Shown here: positions 1-8,938 of the stretch, one piece after another
Layout: each line of letters starts with the position of its first letter
How positions within the stretch are numbered: the stretch's first letter is position 1
From: Treponema vincentii
Lineage (GTDB): Bacteria > Spirochaetota > Spirochaetia > Treponematales > Treponemataceae
Direction: 5' to 3'
DNA length: 64,000 bases
Assembly: GCF_010365865.1 (NCBI RefSeq)
Contig: NZ_CP048020.1
Coordinates: forward strand, 1 to 64,000
Notes under the pieces: model-generated
What the model was told of the DNA's origin: nothing
Databases searched by the model: none
The model's input: the letters and a program-made list of their open reading frames with translations, nothing else
Position numbers and translations under genes: made by a program

Positions 1-1389
1 ATGAATAGTTGCGATTATCGTATTTTTTGGGAAGAAACCGTAAAACAATTAAAAGATGAAATAGGCGAACAGGAAATATCCATGTGGTTCTCGCGTATTG
101 GCTACGAGAGGGCAACGGATACCGTAATCGTTTTATCGGTACCTTCCGGTTTTTATCGCGATAATGTGCGGCAACGCTATGAACTTCTCATCGAAAAAAA
201 GTTATTGGAGCTGCTCGGCTCTCGTATCAGTATTGAATTTGAAATAAAAGCCCCGCAGGCAATGGATATTCAGTCGGTACCTAAAAAAGATAAACCGGCA
301 GGGACGTTAGCATCAGTTTCCCATGAACCGCAAAAGACGGCGCTGCCTGAAGAAAAAAAGAAGCACCCGCTGCTGAATGAACGTTATACATTCGATAAAT
401 TCGTGATAGATGCCGACAACCCCCTTCCGGCAAATGCTGCGATTGCCGTTTCAAAGAATCCCGGGACGGCTTATAATCCGCTGCTAATTTACGGTGGTGT
501 AGGATTGGGCAAGACACACCTGATGCAGGCAATCGGCAATGCCTTGTATCAAACAACCAACTTGAAGATTTTGTATGCCCCGGCGGAAACCTTTACAAAT
601 GAGTATATCGCTCATGTAAATAAAAATAAGATGCATGAATTTAAAAATAAATACCGCAATGCGGATGTGTTGCTGCTTGATGATATTCACTTTTTGGAGA
701 AAAAAGAAGGGACTCAAGAAGAGCTGTTCCACACTTTTAACGCCCTCTATGAAAATAATAAGCAAATCGTATTTACTTGCGACCGTCCGGTAGAAGAACT
801 GAAAAACTTAACCGACCGGCTCCGCTCCCGCTTTACCCGCGGTCTGAGTATCGACTTAAAGATACCTTCGTATGAAACTCGCTGTGCTATTTTATTTAAA
901 AAGCTTCAAGATGAACATTTTTCTGTTCCCGACGAAGTAGTACACCTAATTGCAAAGAATGTTTCTTCCAATGTCCGTGATTTGGAAAGTGCGCTCACTA
1001 AATTACAAGCGTATTCGGAGCTGACTGGTCCCGTTACGCTCGAAAATGCGCAGCGACTTTTACAAGACATGTTCGGATCTCCCCGTCAGCATAATATTTC
1101 AATCGACACGATTTTAAAAATCGTTGCCGACTATTTCGGTATCTCATATATCGATTTAAAAGGAAAAAAACGGACAAAAAATGTTTCTTTCCCACGGCAG
1201 GTGGCAATGTATCTGGCTCGTGAAATGACCGAATTTTCCACTACGGAAATCGGTGTTGAATTAGGCGGACGAGACCATTCGACAGTTATGCACGGGCATC
1301 AAAAAATAGAAACACAGACAGCGCTTGAACCTTCGCTGGAAGTTACCATCGCCGAGCTAAAAAAACGCATCACCAACGCCAACCAATAA
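1..1389 (+). CDS. dnaA: Chromosomal replication initiator DnaA
   Basis: DnaA binds DnaA boxes at the origin, and its ATP-bound form unwinds DNA to load the replicative helicase. At 462 aa it is of usual length. The N-terminal interaction domain covers about residues 1-85 and is followed by a charged linker. The AAA+ core has Walker A GGVGLGKT at 165-172 and a Walker B ending LLLDDIHF. The C-terminal helix-turn-helix carries the signature GGRDHST from residue 422. The first base of the window is the start codon, which suggests the assembly was rotated to dnaA. The origin, if upstream, is therefore outside the window. dnaN does not follow. A strong hairpin lies just after the stop. Confidence 0.98.
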   Translation: MNSCDYRIFWEETVKQLKDEIGEQEISMWFSRIGYERATDTVIVLSVPSGFYRDNVRQRYELLIEKKLLELLGSRISIEFEIKAPQAMDIQSVPKKDKPAGTLASVSHEPQKTALPEEKKKHPLLNERYTFDKFVIDADNPLPANAAIAVSKNPGTAYNPLLIYGGVGLGKTHLMQAIGNALYQTTNLKILYAPAETFTNEYIAHVNKNKMHEFKNKYRNADVLLLDDIHFLEKKEGTQEELFHTFNALYENNKQIVFTCDRPVEELKNLTDRLRSRFTRGLSIDLKIPSYETRCAILFKKLQDEHFSVPDEVVHLIAKNVSSNVRDLESALTKLQAYSELTGPVTLENAQRLLQDMFGSPRQHNISIDTILKIVADYFGISYIDLKGKKRTKNVSFPRQVAMYLAREMTEFSTTEIGVELGGRDHSTVMHGHQKIETQTALEPSLEVTIAELKKRITNANQ

Positions 1390-1404
1390 CGCTGATAAGT
1401 CTTG

Positions 1405-1436
1405 CTCAATCCGATATATCTGTATATCGGATTGAG
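1405..1436. terminator. Hairpin after dnaA
   Basis: A perfect 14-bp stem (1405-1418 with 1423-1436) with a TCTG loop begins 16 bases after the dnaA stop. No T-run follows on the + strand, so it may stabilise the 3' end or act as a weak terminator rather than a classical intrinsic one. Confidence 0.6.
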
Positions 1437-1565
1437 TAGCGGCGTTAGTAGTTCTAAACAGTATTGAGTTTTCTTGAGGAAAACTCATAATTCAGAAATG
1501 TACTCAGGATGTATATTTCTTAACAATACCATTCTGAGGCCGTACTGAAGTAGTTTTTTTGTAAA

Positions 1566-2279
1566 TCACCTGCTAAACTGCGGCAGTGGATTATACCGCT
1601 CGCCATAGTCGTAGGTATCAAGCTGTTCGTGTTTTTTAAAGAAGTTGACAACCAGATAGGTAAAGGGTGTGCAGACAACCTCTATCGTTGTCTTAAAAAG
1701 ATAATTGGAAAAAGCCATTATAATTAAAACAGAAGATGCGTACAGCCCTGAAAACGAAATCATCACAAAAATGACACTGTCCAGCAGTTCTCCGACCAAA
1801 GTGGAACCGATGGTGCGCATCCACAGATGTTTACCGCTGGTAAGCACTTTCATTTTAGAAAGAACGGTAGAATTGCTGTACTCACCGACAAAGTAGCCGC
1901 AGATACTACCTGCGCTGATACGAGGCATTTGCAGCAAAATATTATTAAAATCGCTTTGCAGATTCCAGCCGCCCTCTGCCGGCAAAATACTCACCAGCCA
2001 GACATTGAACGCCATAAAAATGAGGACGACAAAACCTGTCCAAATGACTTTCCGCGTATCCCGATAGCCGTATACCTCAGTCAGCACATCTCCGAAGATA
2101 TACGAAAACGGAAACAGCAGCGTTCCACCGTCAAAAACAAACGGACCGATCTGCACCATTTTTACTGCCAAAATATTCGACAGAACCAAAACACCGATAA
2201 AGAGTCCGGAAAGAACCGGCAAGAAATTCTTTTTCTTCGTGAAGCCCTTGGCTTCATCTGTCAAAATAGTATCATTCAT
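1566..2279 (-). CDS. yhhQ: Queuosine precursor transporter, YhhQ/VUT family
   Basis: This is a 237-aa integral membrane protein of the VUT family (PF02592), which imports queuosine precursors (preQ0/preQ1 in E. coli YhhQ). About six hydrophobic segments are visible. Family-like stretches include an early FDGGTLLFPFSYIFGDVLTEVYG block and a mid-protein glycine-rich GSTLVGELLDS segment. The leader is very short: a TATAAT-like -10 lies about 9 bases upstream of the ATG, leaving no room for a preQ1 riboswitch. The gene stands alone, reads towards dnaA, and has no queuosine-synthesis neighbour. Confidence 0.9.
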   Translation of the reverse strand: MNDTILTDEAKGFTKKKNFLPVLSGLFIGVLVLSNILAVKMVQIGPFVFDGGTLLFPFSYIFGDVLTEVYGYRDTRKVIWTGFVVLIFMAFNVWLVSILPAEGGWNLQSDFNNILLQMPRISAGSICGYFVGEYSNSTVLSKMKVLTSGKHLWMRTIGSTLVGELLDSVIFVMISFSGLYASSVLIIMAFSNYLFKTTIEVVCTPFTYLVVNFFKKHEQLDTYDYGERYNPLPQFSR

Positions 2280-2826
2280 TATTTTATTATAGCAAAATCG
2301 GAACAGCAGTGATATACTAAATATATCAGGGCAACCGCATCAGACAGTTACCTAATAACCCCGCAAAATAATTGGGGCTGTTCAACCTGTTCTTTTGAAA
2401 ATAGAGGGGTATCTACTGTGTCGTACGGCAAAAAAGTATCCTCAACGTATCAAAGATACGCCTGCGGTGCTTTTTTGCCTATCTCCTTGTATCTACCGCT
2501 CTCTTTTCAAAAGGCTAACGAAAAGTCTCTTTTCAAAAGCGTCGGTTCTATGTGGTAAACTTTTATTCTGAATTTTTACATATTTGTCTGATGCGTTTGC
2601 CCTTCCTTAAAATAAAATACACGAAATTTTATTTAAAATTTCGTGCGAAGGTAAAAGTGTATTATCTGAGGAGGTATCATAAAAAGTACCGTCTGAAATT
2701 ATCGCCGATACTTTTTATTTCAAGTTTGCGTTGCAAACTCGATTATTGTTATGTGCGCATTATGCGCACGGCTAAAAATTTTTTCGGAAATTGATATTTC
2801 CTGCAAAAGTTTTTATAGGAGGTAAT
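2280..2826. other. Palindrome-rich intergenic region upstream of tdh
   Basis: This 547-base gap holds a nested foldback element (2329-2602) and then several short palindromes: an AAATTT-centred one around 2620-2646, a GTTTGC/GCAAAC hairpin near 2728-2742, and a GTGCGCA/TGCGCAC palindrome near 2753-2769. No convincing gene was found. A 2552-2794 reading frame simply runs through the palindromes. The ribosome-binding site of tdh (AGGAGG) closes the gap. Confidence 0.7.
2329..2602. repeat. Foldback (MITE-like) element A
   Basis: The ends form an 18-bp inverted repeat with one mismatch (2329-2346 against 2585-2602), starting GGGCAACCGCATCAG. Inside are a second stem (CTTTTGAAAATAGAGG with CTCTCTTTTCAAAAG) and a central hairpin (GGCAAAAAAG with CTTTTTTGCC, around CGTATC/GATACG). 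The element thus folds as nested stems with no coding capacity. Element B near 11.4-11.6 kb has related termini. Mobilisation by a transposase elsewhere is only an inference. Confidence 0.6.
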
Positions 2827-3801
2827 ATGAAAACAATACTGGTAACAGGAGCCCTCGGTCAAATCGGCAGTGAGCTGGTTATGCACCTACGCAAGACCTA
2901 CGGCGGCAGCAATGTAATTGCAAGTGATGTAGTTAAAAAAGACATGCCGGAAGTCCTTGAATCCGGGCCGTTTGAGCAATTAAACGTATTGGAACCGCAG
3001 AAGGTTGCTGATGCATGTAAAAAATATAAGGTCGATACTGTCATTCACTTAGCAGCGCTCCTTTCCGCTGTTGCGGAACGCGATCCGCAAATGGCATTCA
3101 ACATCAACATCCACGGATTATATAATATGCTGGAAATTGCCCGGGAAAACAAATACCGATTCTTTGTCCCCAGCTCTATCGCAGCCTTCGGGCCGGGTAC
3201 TCCAAAAGACAAAACGCCTCAGGACACCATCCAGCGCCCGACATCGATGTACGGCGTAACCAAAGTTTCAGGCGAACTGCTCTGTGACTACTACCACAAG
3301 CGCTTCGGTGTTGACACCCGCGGCGTGCGCTTCCCCGGCCTCATCTCGTATACAACTCCTCCGGGCGGCGGCACTACCGACTATGCCGTTGACATTTATT
3401 ACGAAGCGCTCAAGAACAAAAAATACGAGTGCTTTATTAAAGAAGGCACCTATATGGACATGATGTATATGCCCGATGCCCTCAAAGCAGTTCAGCAGCT
3501 TTTGGAAACAGATGAGTCAAAGTTAATCCACCGTAACGCCTTTAATATCGCCTCGATGAGCTTCACGCCGGAAATTATCGCAGCGGAAATTAAAAAGCAC
3601 ATCCCGGAATTCCAAATGACTTACAAGGTTGATCCCATGCGGCAGGCAATCGCCGATTCATGGCCTAACTCCATCGATGACACCTGCGCACGGAATGAAT
3701 GGAACTGGAAACCCGAATACACACTGGAAACCATGACCGTCGATATGCTGGAAAAACTGAGCAAGCGACTCGGCGTTGCGTATCAGTCGGCACGGAAATA
3801 A
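2827..3801 (+). CDS. tdh: L-threonine 3-dehydrogenase, SDR type
   Basis: This 324-aa enzyme belongs to the NAD-dependent epimerase/dehydratase (extended SDR) family. It oxidises L-threonine to 2-amino-3-ketobutyrate using NAD+. The nucleotide-binding loop TGALGQIG sits at residues 7-14, and the catalytic YxxxK motif YGVTK has Tyr142. The start at 2827 is chosen because AGGAGG lies just before it; a start 12 codons upstream has no such site. kbl follows 46 bases downstream and uses the product, so assignment as threonine dehydrogenase rather than a sugar epimerase rests on sequence plus neighbour. This type is distinct from the zinc alcohol-dehydrogenase Tdh of E. coli. Confidence 0.92.
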   Translation: MKTILVTGALGQIGSELVMHLRKTYGGSNVIASDVVKKDMPEVLESGPFEQLNVLEPQKVADACKKYKVDTVIHLAALLSAVAERDPQMAFNINIHGLYNMLEIARENKYRFFVPSSIAAFGPGTPKDKTPQDTIQRPTSMYGVTKVSGELLCDYYHKRFGVDTRGVRFPGLISYTTPPGGGTTDYAVDIYYEALKNKKYECFIKEGTYMDMMYMPDALKAVQQLLETDESKLIHRNAFNIASMSFTPEIIAAEIKKHIPEFQMTYKVDPMRQAIADSWPNSIDDTCARNEWNWKPEYTLETMTVDMLEKLSKRLGVAYQSARK

Positions 3802-3847
3802 AGAAACGTTCCAATGAGCATTAAATTTCATTGAAGAGGAGAAAACA

Positions 3848-5038
3848 ATGAGCAATATTCACGAAATGGCTTTTTTACAACAAAAAGTACAGGAATTAAA
3901 AGATCAAGGCTTGTATAAGGTACCGGTAACCCTTGACGGGCCGAACGAAGCAGAATGCGTTATCAATGGAAAGAAGGTTATCAATCTTTCATCAAACAAC
4001 TATCTGGGCTTTGCAAACCATCCCCGCTTAAAGAAGGCGGCAATCGCAGCTATTGAGACTTACGGAGCGGGAGCCGGCGCTGTCCGCCCCATCATCGGAA
4101 ACATGAAAATCCACGATGAGCTAGAAGAACTACTGGCAAAGTTCAAGCGGGAAGAAGCGGTACTCACCTTCCAGTCAGGTTTTAACTGCAACGCAGGGGT
4201 TATCCAAGCGGTTACCGACAAAGGCGACCTCATCCTATCCGACGAATTAAACCATGCATCCATCATTGACGGCTCCCGCCTTTCAAAAGCCGATAAGGCA
4301 GTGTTTAAGCACTCCGACATGGCAGACTTGGAGCGGGTTTTAAAAGAGAAGCGCCCCAACTACCGCAACATCCTCATCATCACTGACGGCGTGTTCTCCA
4401 TGGACGGCGACATTGCCAAGTTGCCGGAAATCGTTGCCCTTGCAGAAAAATACGAGTGCTTAACCTACGTGGATGACGCCCATGCCAGCGGTGTATTAGG
4501 CGAAAGCGGACGCGGCTCCGTTGACCACTTCCACTTGCACGGCAGAGTAGACTTTGCAATCGGCACCCTGTCCAAGGCAATCGGCGTTGTCGGCGGCTAT
4601 GTTGCCGGTAAGCAGGTTACCATCGACTGGCTGAAAAACCGCGGACGCCCCTTCCTGTTCTCCACCGGACTCCCCCCCGCCGCTATCGGCGCATGTATCG
4701 AAGCCATCAAAATGCTGATGGAATCAACCGAATACACTGACCGGCTGTGGAAAAACGCCCGCTACTTCAAAGAAAAGCTCGCCCGCCTCGGCTTTAACAC
4801 CGGACACAGCGAAACCCCCATTACGCCGGTCATCATCGGGGAAGAAGCGAAGACCCTTGAGTTCTCCAAAAAGCTGTTCGATAACGGCTTATTCATCGGA
4901 CCGATCGTGTTCCCAACCGTACCCAAGGGCACCGGACGTGTCCGCTGTATGGTAACGGCAGGACACACCACCGAACAGCTCGACCGCGCTATCGCTATCT
5001 TCGAAAAAGTCGGAAAAGAGATGGGCATTATCGCGTAA
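3848..5038 (+). CDS. kbl: 2-amino-3-ketobutyrate CoA ligase (glycine C-acetyltransferase)
   Basis: Kbl is a PLP-dependent alpha-oxoamine synthase of 396 aa that cleaves 2-amino-3-ketobutyrate with CoA to glycine and acetyl-CoA. The PLP lysine is K243 in the motif GTLSKAIG. The DDAHASG motif and the N-terminal [12 protein letters not shown] block fit the family. Ribosome binding is through GAGGAG just upstream. It forms a two-gene threonine-to-glycine operon with tdh and ends in an intrinsic terminator. GC content is higher here than in the accessory regions, as expected for a well-expressed core gene. Confidence 0.95.
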   Translation: MSNIHEMAFLQQKVQELKDQGLYKVPVTLDGPNEAECVINGKKVINLSSNNYLGFANHPRLKKAAIAAIETYGAGAGAVRPIIGNMKIHDELEELLAKFKREEAVLTFQSGFNCNAGVIQAVTDKGDLILSDELNHASIIDGSRLSKADKAVFKHSDMADLERVLKEKRPNYRNILIITDGVFSMDGDIAKLPEIVALAEKYECLTYVDDAHASGVLGESGRGSVDHFHLHGRVDFAIGTLSKAIGVVGGYVAGKQVTIDWLKNRGRPFLFSTGLPPAAIGACIEAIKMLMESTEYTDRLWKNARYFKEKLARLGFNTGHSETPITPVIIGEEAKTLEFSKKLFDNGLFIGPIVFPTVPKGTGRVRCMVTAGHTTEQLDRAIAIFEKVGKEMGIIA

Positions 5039-5051
5039 GCTGATCTTAAAC

Positions 5052-5137
5052 GATAAGAGACGGAAGCTATGATATAGTTTCGGTGATACGGACTGAGCCG
5101 ATACGGTTCGTACAGCCTTCCGTCTCTTTATCTTTTT
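5052..5137 (+). terminator. Intrinsic terminator of the tdh-kbl operon
   Basis: A long stem (GATAAGAGACGGAAG with CTTCCGTCTCTTTATC, one bulge) closes over an internal structured loop and is followed by TCTTTTTAG. It begins 14 bases after the kbl stop. Confidence 0.75.
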
Positions 5138-5224
5138 AGACATACCCTATAGCCACAGAAGAATTCATTTTCAAAAGCACCTCATTATTTGCGGCGCAAC
5201 TTATTTACTCAAAGAGGAACACTC

Positions 5225-6163
5225 ATGGGAAGTTTAGATTTTTTATCAACGGATTATCAATTTAAAAAATATAAGAATGTATATGCAGGGATGCTGCAAG
5301 GGTTTTATACGATTTTTCGCGTGGATACCAATGCGAAAAAATGTATCCTTACCATCGGCGCCTCTAAAGAGGCTGATGGAGAAGACATGCTCGCTCTTTT
5401 GCAGCCGCGGCTTTGCGAAATAAAAAAGGTAAAAACGCGTATCGATAACGCAACATTAATCCTTGAATATCCTATACCGGCATTAGGTAACTATAAGAAA
5501 ACATTCAATTTACTGAATGATACCGTAATCCCGTTCCTTGTAGAAAATAAGTATAAATCCGGCGGATTTATCTATGGTAAAAATGATGGAACGATACGGT
5601 TGTTTCAAATAGGACTGCAATACCTGTATCTAACCGAAGCTGAACGGGCGGAAAAAGAAGCCGATCTTACCGCTCAAAAAGAAAAAGACAAAAATACGCA
5701 AGAAAATTTTTTACTCGGTACATTGGGCGTTATCGGCGTTGCATTAGCGGGGATCTTACTGTATGTTATCGTCGGAAAAATGAACCTCTATGTTTGGGCG
5801 ATTCCAGTCTTACTCAGCGCAATATCCTATACTGTATACAAACGACTGGGGAAAAAATTAACCGTAAAAGCCATCGTTATGATTTTGATTGTACTGGGCA
5901 TAGCGCTCGCAGCGGCAACTGTCTTGGAATACGGCTGGCGTATATACGATGCCATAAATGAAGCGCCGGATATTGAGCATATCAGCTTTTTCGATGCTTT
6001 AAAAGAAACGCCGGAGCTTATAATCACCGAACCGGATATCGCAAAGCTGGTTAAAAGAGATTTATTGGTAAACGGTGGAATTTTAATACTGGCCTCAATT
6101 ATTACGATAGTAAGCGCTTACAGGCAAGAAGTACGGTTTATCAAAATAACAAGATTGGATTAA
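5225..6163 (+). CDS. Membrane protein of unknown function
   Basis: This is a 312-aa protein I do not recognise. An N-terminal soluble part (about 1-165) precedes four hydrophobic segments around residues 167-190, 193-207, 218-238 and 282-298. A charged stretch (AERAEKEADLTAQKEKDKN) lies just before the first membrane segment. The ATG at 5225 follows GAGG at a suitable distance; a start 12 codons upstream is less likely. The SPFH gene begins 51 bases downstream in the same direction. The three genes 5225-8151 probably work together, although no function can be given. Confidence 0.8.
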   Translation: MGSLDFLSTDYQFKKYKNVYAGMLQGFYTIFRVDTNAKKCILTIGASKEADGEDMLALLQPRLCEIKKVKTRIDNATLILEYPIPALGNYKKTFNLLNDTVIPFLVENKYKSGGFIYGKNDGTIRLFQIGLQYLYLTEAERAEKEADLTAQKEKDKNTQENFLLGTLGVIGVALAGILLYVIVGKMNLYVWAIPVLLSAISYTVYKRLGKKLTVKAIVMILIVLGIALAAATVLEYGWRIYDAINEAPDIEHISFFDALKETPELIITEPDIAKLVKRDLLVNGGILILASIITIVSAYRQEVRFIKITRLD

Positions 6164-6214
6164 GTATAAAAAGTCATTGCATTATGCTGTATCAGTTATC
6201 AGAGGAGAGCCGAT

Positions 6215-7225
6215 ATGTTCGGATTGCGATTTGTAAAATTTGAACCAAATGAGTATATTCACGTAATTAAAAAAGGACGTGTGGTAAAAAAAGGGCGCGG
6301 GCTTTCGTTTTGGTTTTATAAACCTTCGACTTCGATTATTACCGTTCCGCTTGAAACAAAAAACGTACCGTTCATGTTTGAAGAGCTTTCGAGCGATTAT
6401 CAAACGCTGACCATACAAGGTGATTTGATCTATAAAATAACAGATACCGAAAAAATTATCGATCAAGTTAATTTCTCCGTCGATCTTAAAAATTATGCGT
6501 ACCTCTCGGATGATCCTGAAAAATTGAGCCGGATTATTATCAATTTGGTAAATACGATGACCAAAACCGAAGTTTCCAAGCTGCCTTTGCGGGAAGCGAT
6601 ACAATCAATTGATCGAATTGCAGGAGCATTAAAAGAAGCGGTGCAGCACAATGAATATCTGCAAAATTTGGGAATCACAATCACAAATATCAATATTCTT
6701 TCAATCTTGCCGAACAAAGAAACAGCGCGGGCGTTGGAAGCGGAAACGCGAGAAAATATTCTGCGCGAAGCGGATGATGCGGTGTACAAGCGGCGTAATG
6801 CAGCGGTAGAGCAGGAGCGGAAAATAAAAGAAAATGAATTGAATACGCAGATCGCAGTTGAAGAAAAACAGCGGCAAATTATGGAAGCGCACATGGAGGG
6901 GAAACGAACGGTTCAAGAAAAGAAACGGGTTATTTTACAGGAAGATATGGCGTTCAAAATTAAGCAGGAGCAGGAAAATGCGAAGCTTATTGAAATTTCC
7001 GTTAAGAACAAGAAGACCGAAGCGGATATTAAAGCCTATTCGCTGAACGCCGTTCTGGAGCCGATGTCCAAGATCAATCCCGAAATTATCAAAGCGCTTT
7101 CTTCAATCGGTATGGCGCCCGAAAAGCTGATCGCAAATGCATTTACCGGGCTCGCGGAAAATGCCGGTAAAATCGGCGAGCTGAACATCAGTTCGGAACT
7201 GTTACAGCAGCTGATGAAAAAATAA
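6215..7225 (+). CDS. SPFH/band-7 domain protein
   Basis: This 336-aa protein has an N-terminal SPFH (stomatin/prohibitin/flotillin) domain of about 25-190 and a glutamate- and lysine-rich coiled coil of about 185-275 (for example AAVEQERKIKENELNTQIA). No clear N-terminal membrane anchor is visible, so any membrane association may be peripheral or through a partner. SPFH proteins oligomerise and scaffold membrane microdomains. The start has GGAGAG upstream. Its stop overlaps the next start as TAATG, which implies translational coupling. The upstream gene encodes a four-segment membrane protein that could be its anchor. Confidence 0.85.
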   Translation: MFGLRFVKFEPNEYIHVIKKGRVVKKGRGLSFWFYKPSTSIITVPLETKNVPFMFEELSSDYQTLTIQGDLIYKITDTEKIIDQVNFSVDLKNYAYLSDDPEKLSRIIINLVNTMTKTEVSKLPLREAIQSIDRIAGALKEAVQHNEYLQNLGITITNINILSILPNKETARALEAETRENILREADDAVYKRRNAAVEQERKIKENELNTQIAVEEKQRQIMEAHMEGKRTVQEKKRVILQEDMAFKIKQEQENAKLIEISVKNKKTEADIKAYSLNAVLEPMSKINPEIIKALSSIGMAPEKLIANAFTGLAENAGKIGELNISSELLQQLMKK

Positions 7226-8151
7226 TGGACAGGCTGATTATTATCCGCCGTCCGACTCGTTTGGACGCGCTTGTCGCGCGGTTTAATACAAAGCAGCAGG
7301 CTCAATTTTACATCGAACATCTGAATGCGGATTTTAAGGATTATGAAGCGGAACACGAAACGTACTATGCGGTATTGGATAGGCTGGTAAAAACCGCGCA
7401 AGGTATCGGCAACGTACAAGTTATCGACTGGAAATTTTTACCGAATTTTATATTCGGCAAAAATGATACGGTTATTACCGTCGGACAGGACGGCCTTATT
7501 GCCAATACTCTGAAATATCTGGAAGCGCAAAAACTGATCGGCATTAATCCCGACCCGAGCAGGTGGGACGGCGTCCTGTCTCAGTTTTCCGTAGATGAGG
7601 CCGGAACGGTTATCAGGCAGGCATTGAATGATGAGGCAACCGTAAAGCAGGTTACCAAAGCGAAAGTACAGCTTTCCGATAATCAGGTGCTGTATGCCGT
7701 CAACGATTTTTTTATCGGTGTTAAAAATCATGCGTCGGCGCGGTATGCTATTACGGTTGACGGAGCCGTAGAAAATCAATCTTCAAGCGGCATTATCGTT
7801 TCTACGCCGCTCGGACGCTCCGGTTGGATGAAAAGCGTATTGGCAGGCGCTTCGGGAATTACCGGCCGCTTATCAAAACAATCGCTCGCAATTAAAGCGA
7901 AGTCCGTCATCGATTGGGGCAAAGAACAACTCACCTTTGCCGTGAGGGAACCGTTCCCGAGCGTCAACACCGGTACAAAGATTATTTTCGGTTCTATCAC
8001 CCCCGGTACGGATTTCTGCGTTGAATCGAGGATGGGAGAAAACGGCATCATCTTTTCCGACGGCATTCAAGATGATTATCTGGATTTTAATTATTCGGTT
8101 GTCGCGCGTATTTCCATTGCAGATTCCAAAGGCAATATCGTGGTGAAATAA
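7225..8151 (+). CDS. Conserved hypothetical protein coupled to the SPFH gene
   Basis: This is a 308-aa soluble protein with no signal peptide, membrane segment or motif I recognise. The N-terminal third is charged. The C-terminal half (about 170-308) is rich in beta-type segments and glycine, including two stretches with GxxI/SG spacing that could be a sandwich fold. It overlaps the SPFH gene by one base (TAATG), so the two are almost certainly co-translated. A physical or regulatory partnership is the best inference. Confidence 0.8.
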   Translation: MDRLIIIRRPTRLDALVARFNTKQQAQFYIEHLNADFKDYEAEHETYYAVLDRLVKTAQGIGNVQVIDWKFLPNFIFGKNDTVITVGQDGLIANTLKYLEAQKLIGINPDPSRWDGVLSQFSVDEAGTVIRQALNDEATVKQVTKAKVQLSDNQVLYAVNDFFIGVKNHASARYAITVDGAVENQSSSGIIVSTPLGRSGWMKSVLAGASGITGRLSKQSLAIKAKSVIDWGKEQLTFAVREPFPSVNTGTKIIFGSITPGTDFCVESRMGENGIIFSDGIQDDYLDFNYSVVARISIADSKGNIVVK

Positions 8152-8196
8152 ACACTCGGTCTTTCATTAACATATTCTCCTCAAAGGAGTAATACC

Positions 8197-8865
8197 ATGA
8201 AAAAGATAGACATACTCTGTGTCTTATATGTTTTTTCTACGGTTGCAATATATGCACAAAATAGCGATACTGCTTTATTAAAAGATATTTCATATTCTAT
8301 TCCTAACAATTTCTATATCATAGATTATGCCATCGGAAACTTCATTTCTAAAGAAGAGACTTCTATCATTATTTTTTGTGATGCTGTAAAAATTAAAAAC
8401 GCATCAAAAACGGTGCAGAAAACATTCTTATATGAGGTTCATAACGAAAAGCCTAAATTGTGGGGAGAATTAAAAATCAATTGCTGCTATTATAATTATG
8501 AAGAAAACATGGATTCTTTTTATAAATCTTTGAAAATGGAACAGGACTTATCAGCATTAGGCAAGCCCTATCGTTTTGGTTGGGTAGGAGATTTTAATGA
8601 GAATGGAATTACAGAACTTATGTTTGCTCAATCAGCATACTCAGAAGAAGGTGCGACTTTGGAGTTTTGGGAATTCCATAATGGAGCATTTAAGATAACT
8701 TTACCTGCACAAGATGATATTTGTTTTATTCTCGATGTGAATAAAAAAATGCATTCAATGAAGTTAGAAAGAAGCAAATATTCTGCTGTTATTGACAATT
8801 ATGAGACAAGAATTTCAGAAATTTTTTGGGATTCAAAAAAATTTCAATATTCCGTGCAGGAATAA
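8197..8865 (+). CDS. Exported protein of unknown function
   Basis: This 222-aa protein has a cleavable signal peptide: KK near the start, a hydrophobic core ILCVLYVFSTVAIYA, and a likely cut after YAQ. The mature part contains a VGDFNENGITELMFAQ stretch that resembles the calcium-binding or FG-GAP-like loop of propeller repeats, but only one copy is clear. The ribosome-binding site is AAAGGAGT. The coding region is noticeably AT-richer than the neighbouring SPFH genes. No function is assigned. Confidence 0.75.
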   Translation: MKKIDILCVLYVFSTVAIYAQNSDTALLKDISYSIPNNFYIIDYAIGNFISKEETSIIIFCDAVKIKNASKTVQKTFLYEVHNEKPKLWGELKINCCYYNYEENMDSFYKSLKMEQDLSALGKPYRFGWVGDFNENGITELMFAQSAYSEEGATLEFWEFHNGAFKITLPAQDDICFILDVNKKMHSMKLERSKYSAVIDNYETRISEIFWDSKKFQYSVQE

Positions 8866-8938
8866 TTAAGAATTGCTGTTGGTATATTGCACAGTTTCAT
8901 TATTAGGACGGTTCAACGAGAAGTTAAGAACAGCTCCC

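Noticed and set aside
1390-1565. The replication origin after dnaA
   Set aside because: No DnaA-box cluster (TTATCCACA-like) was seen in the gap; only a hairpin is present.
2280-2340. A preQ1 riboswitch ahead of the queuosine transporter
   Set aside because: The likely -10 lies about 9 bases from the ATG, leaving no room for an aptamer.
2552-2794. An 80-codon + strand frame upstream of tdh
   Set aside because: It runs through the right end of foldback element A and three palindromes, has no ribosome-binding site and a very basic, tyrosine-rich composition typical of chance.
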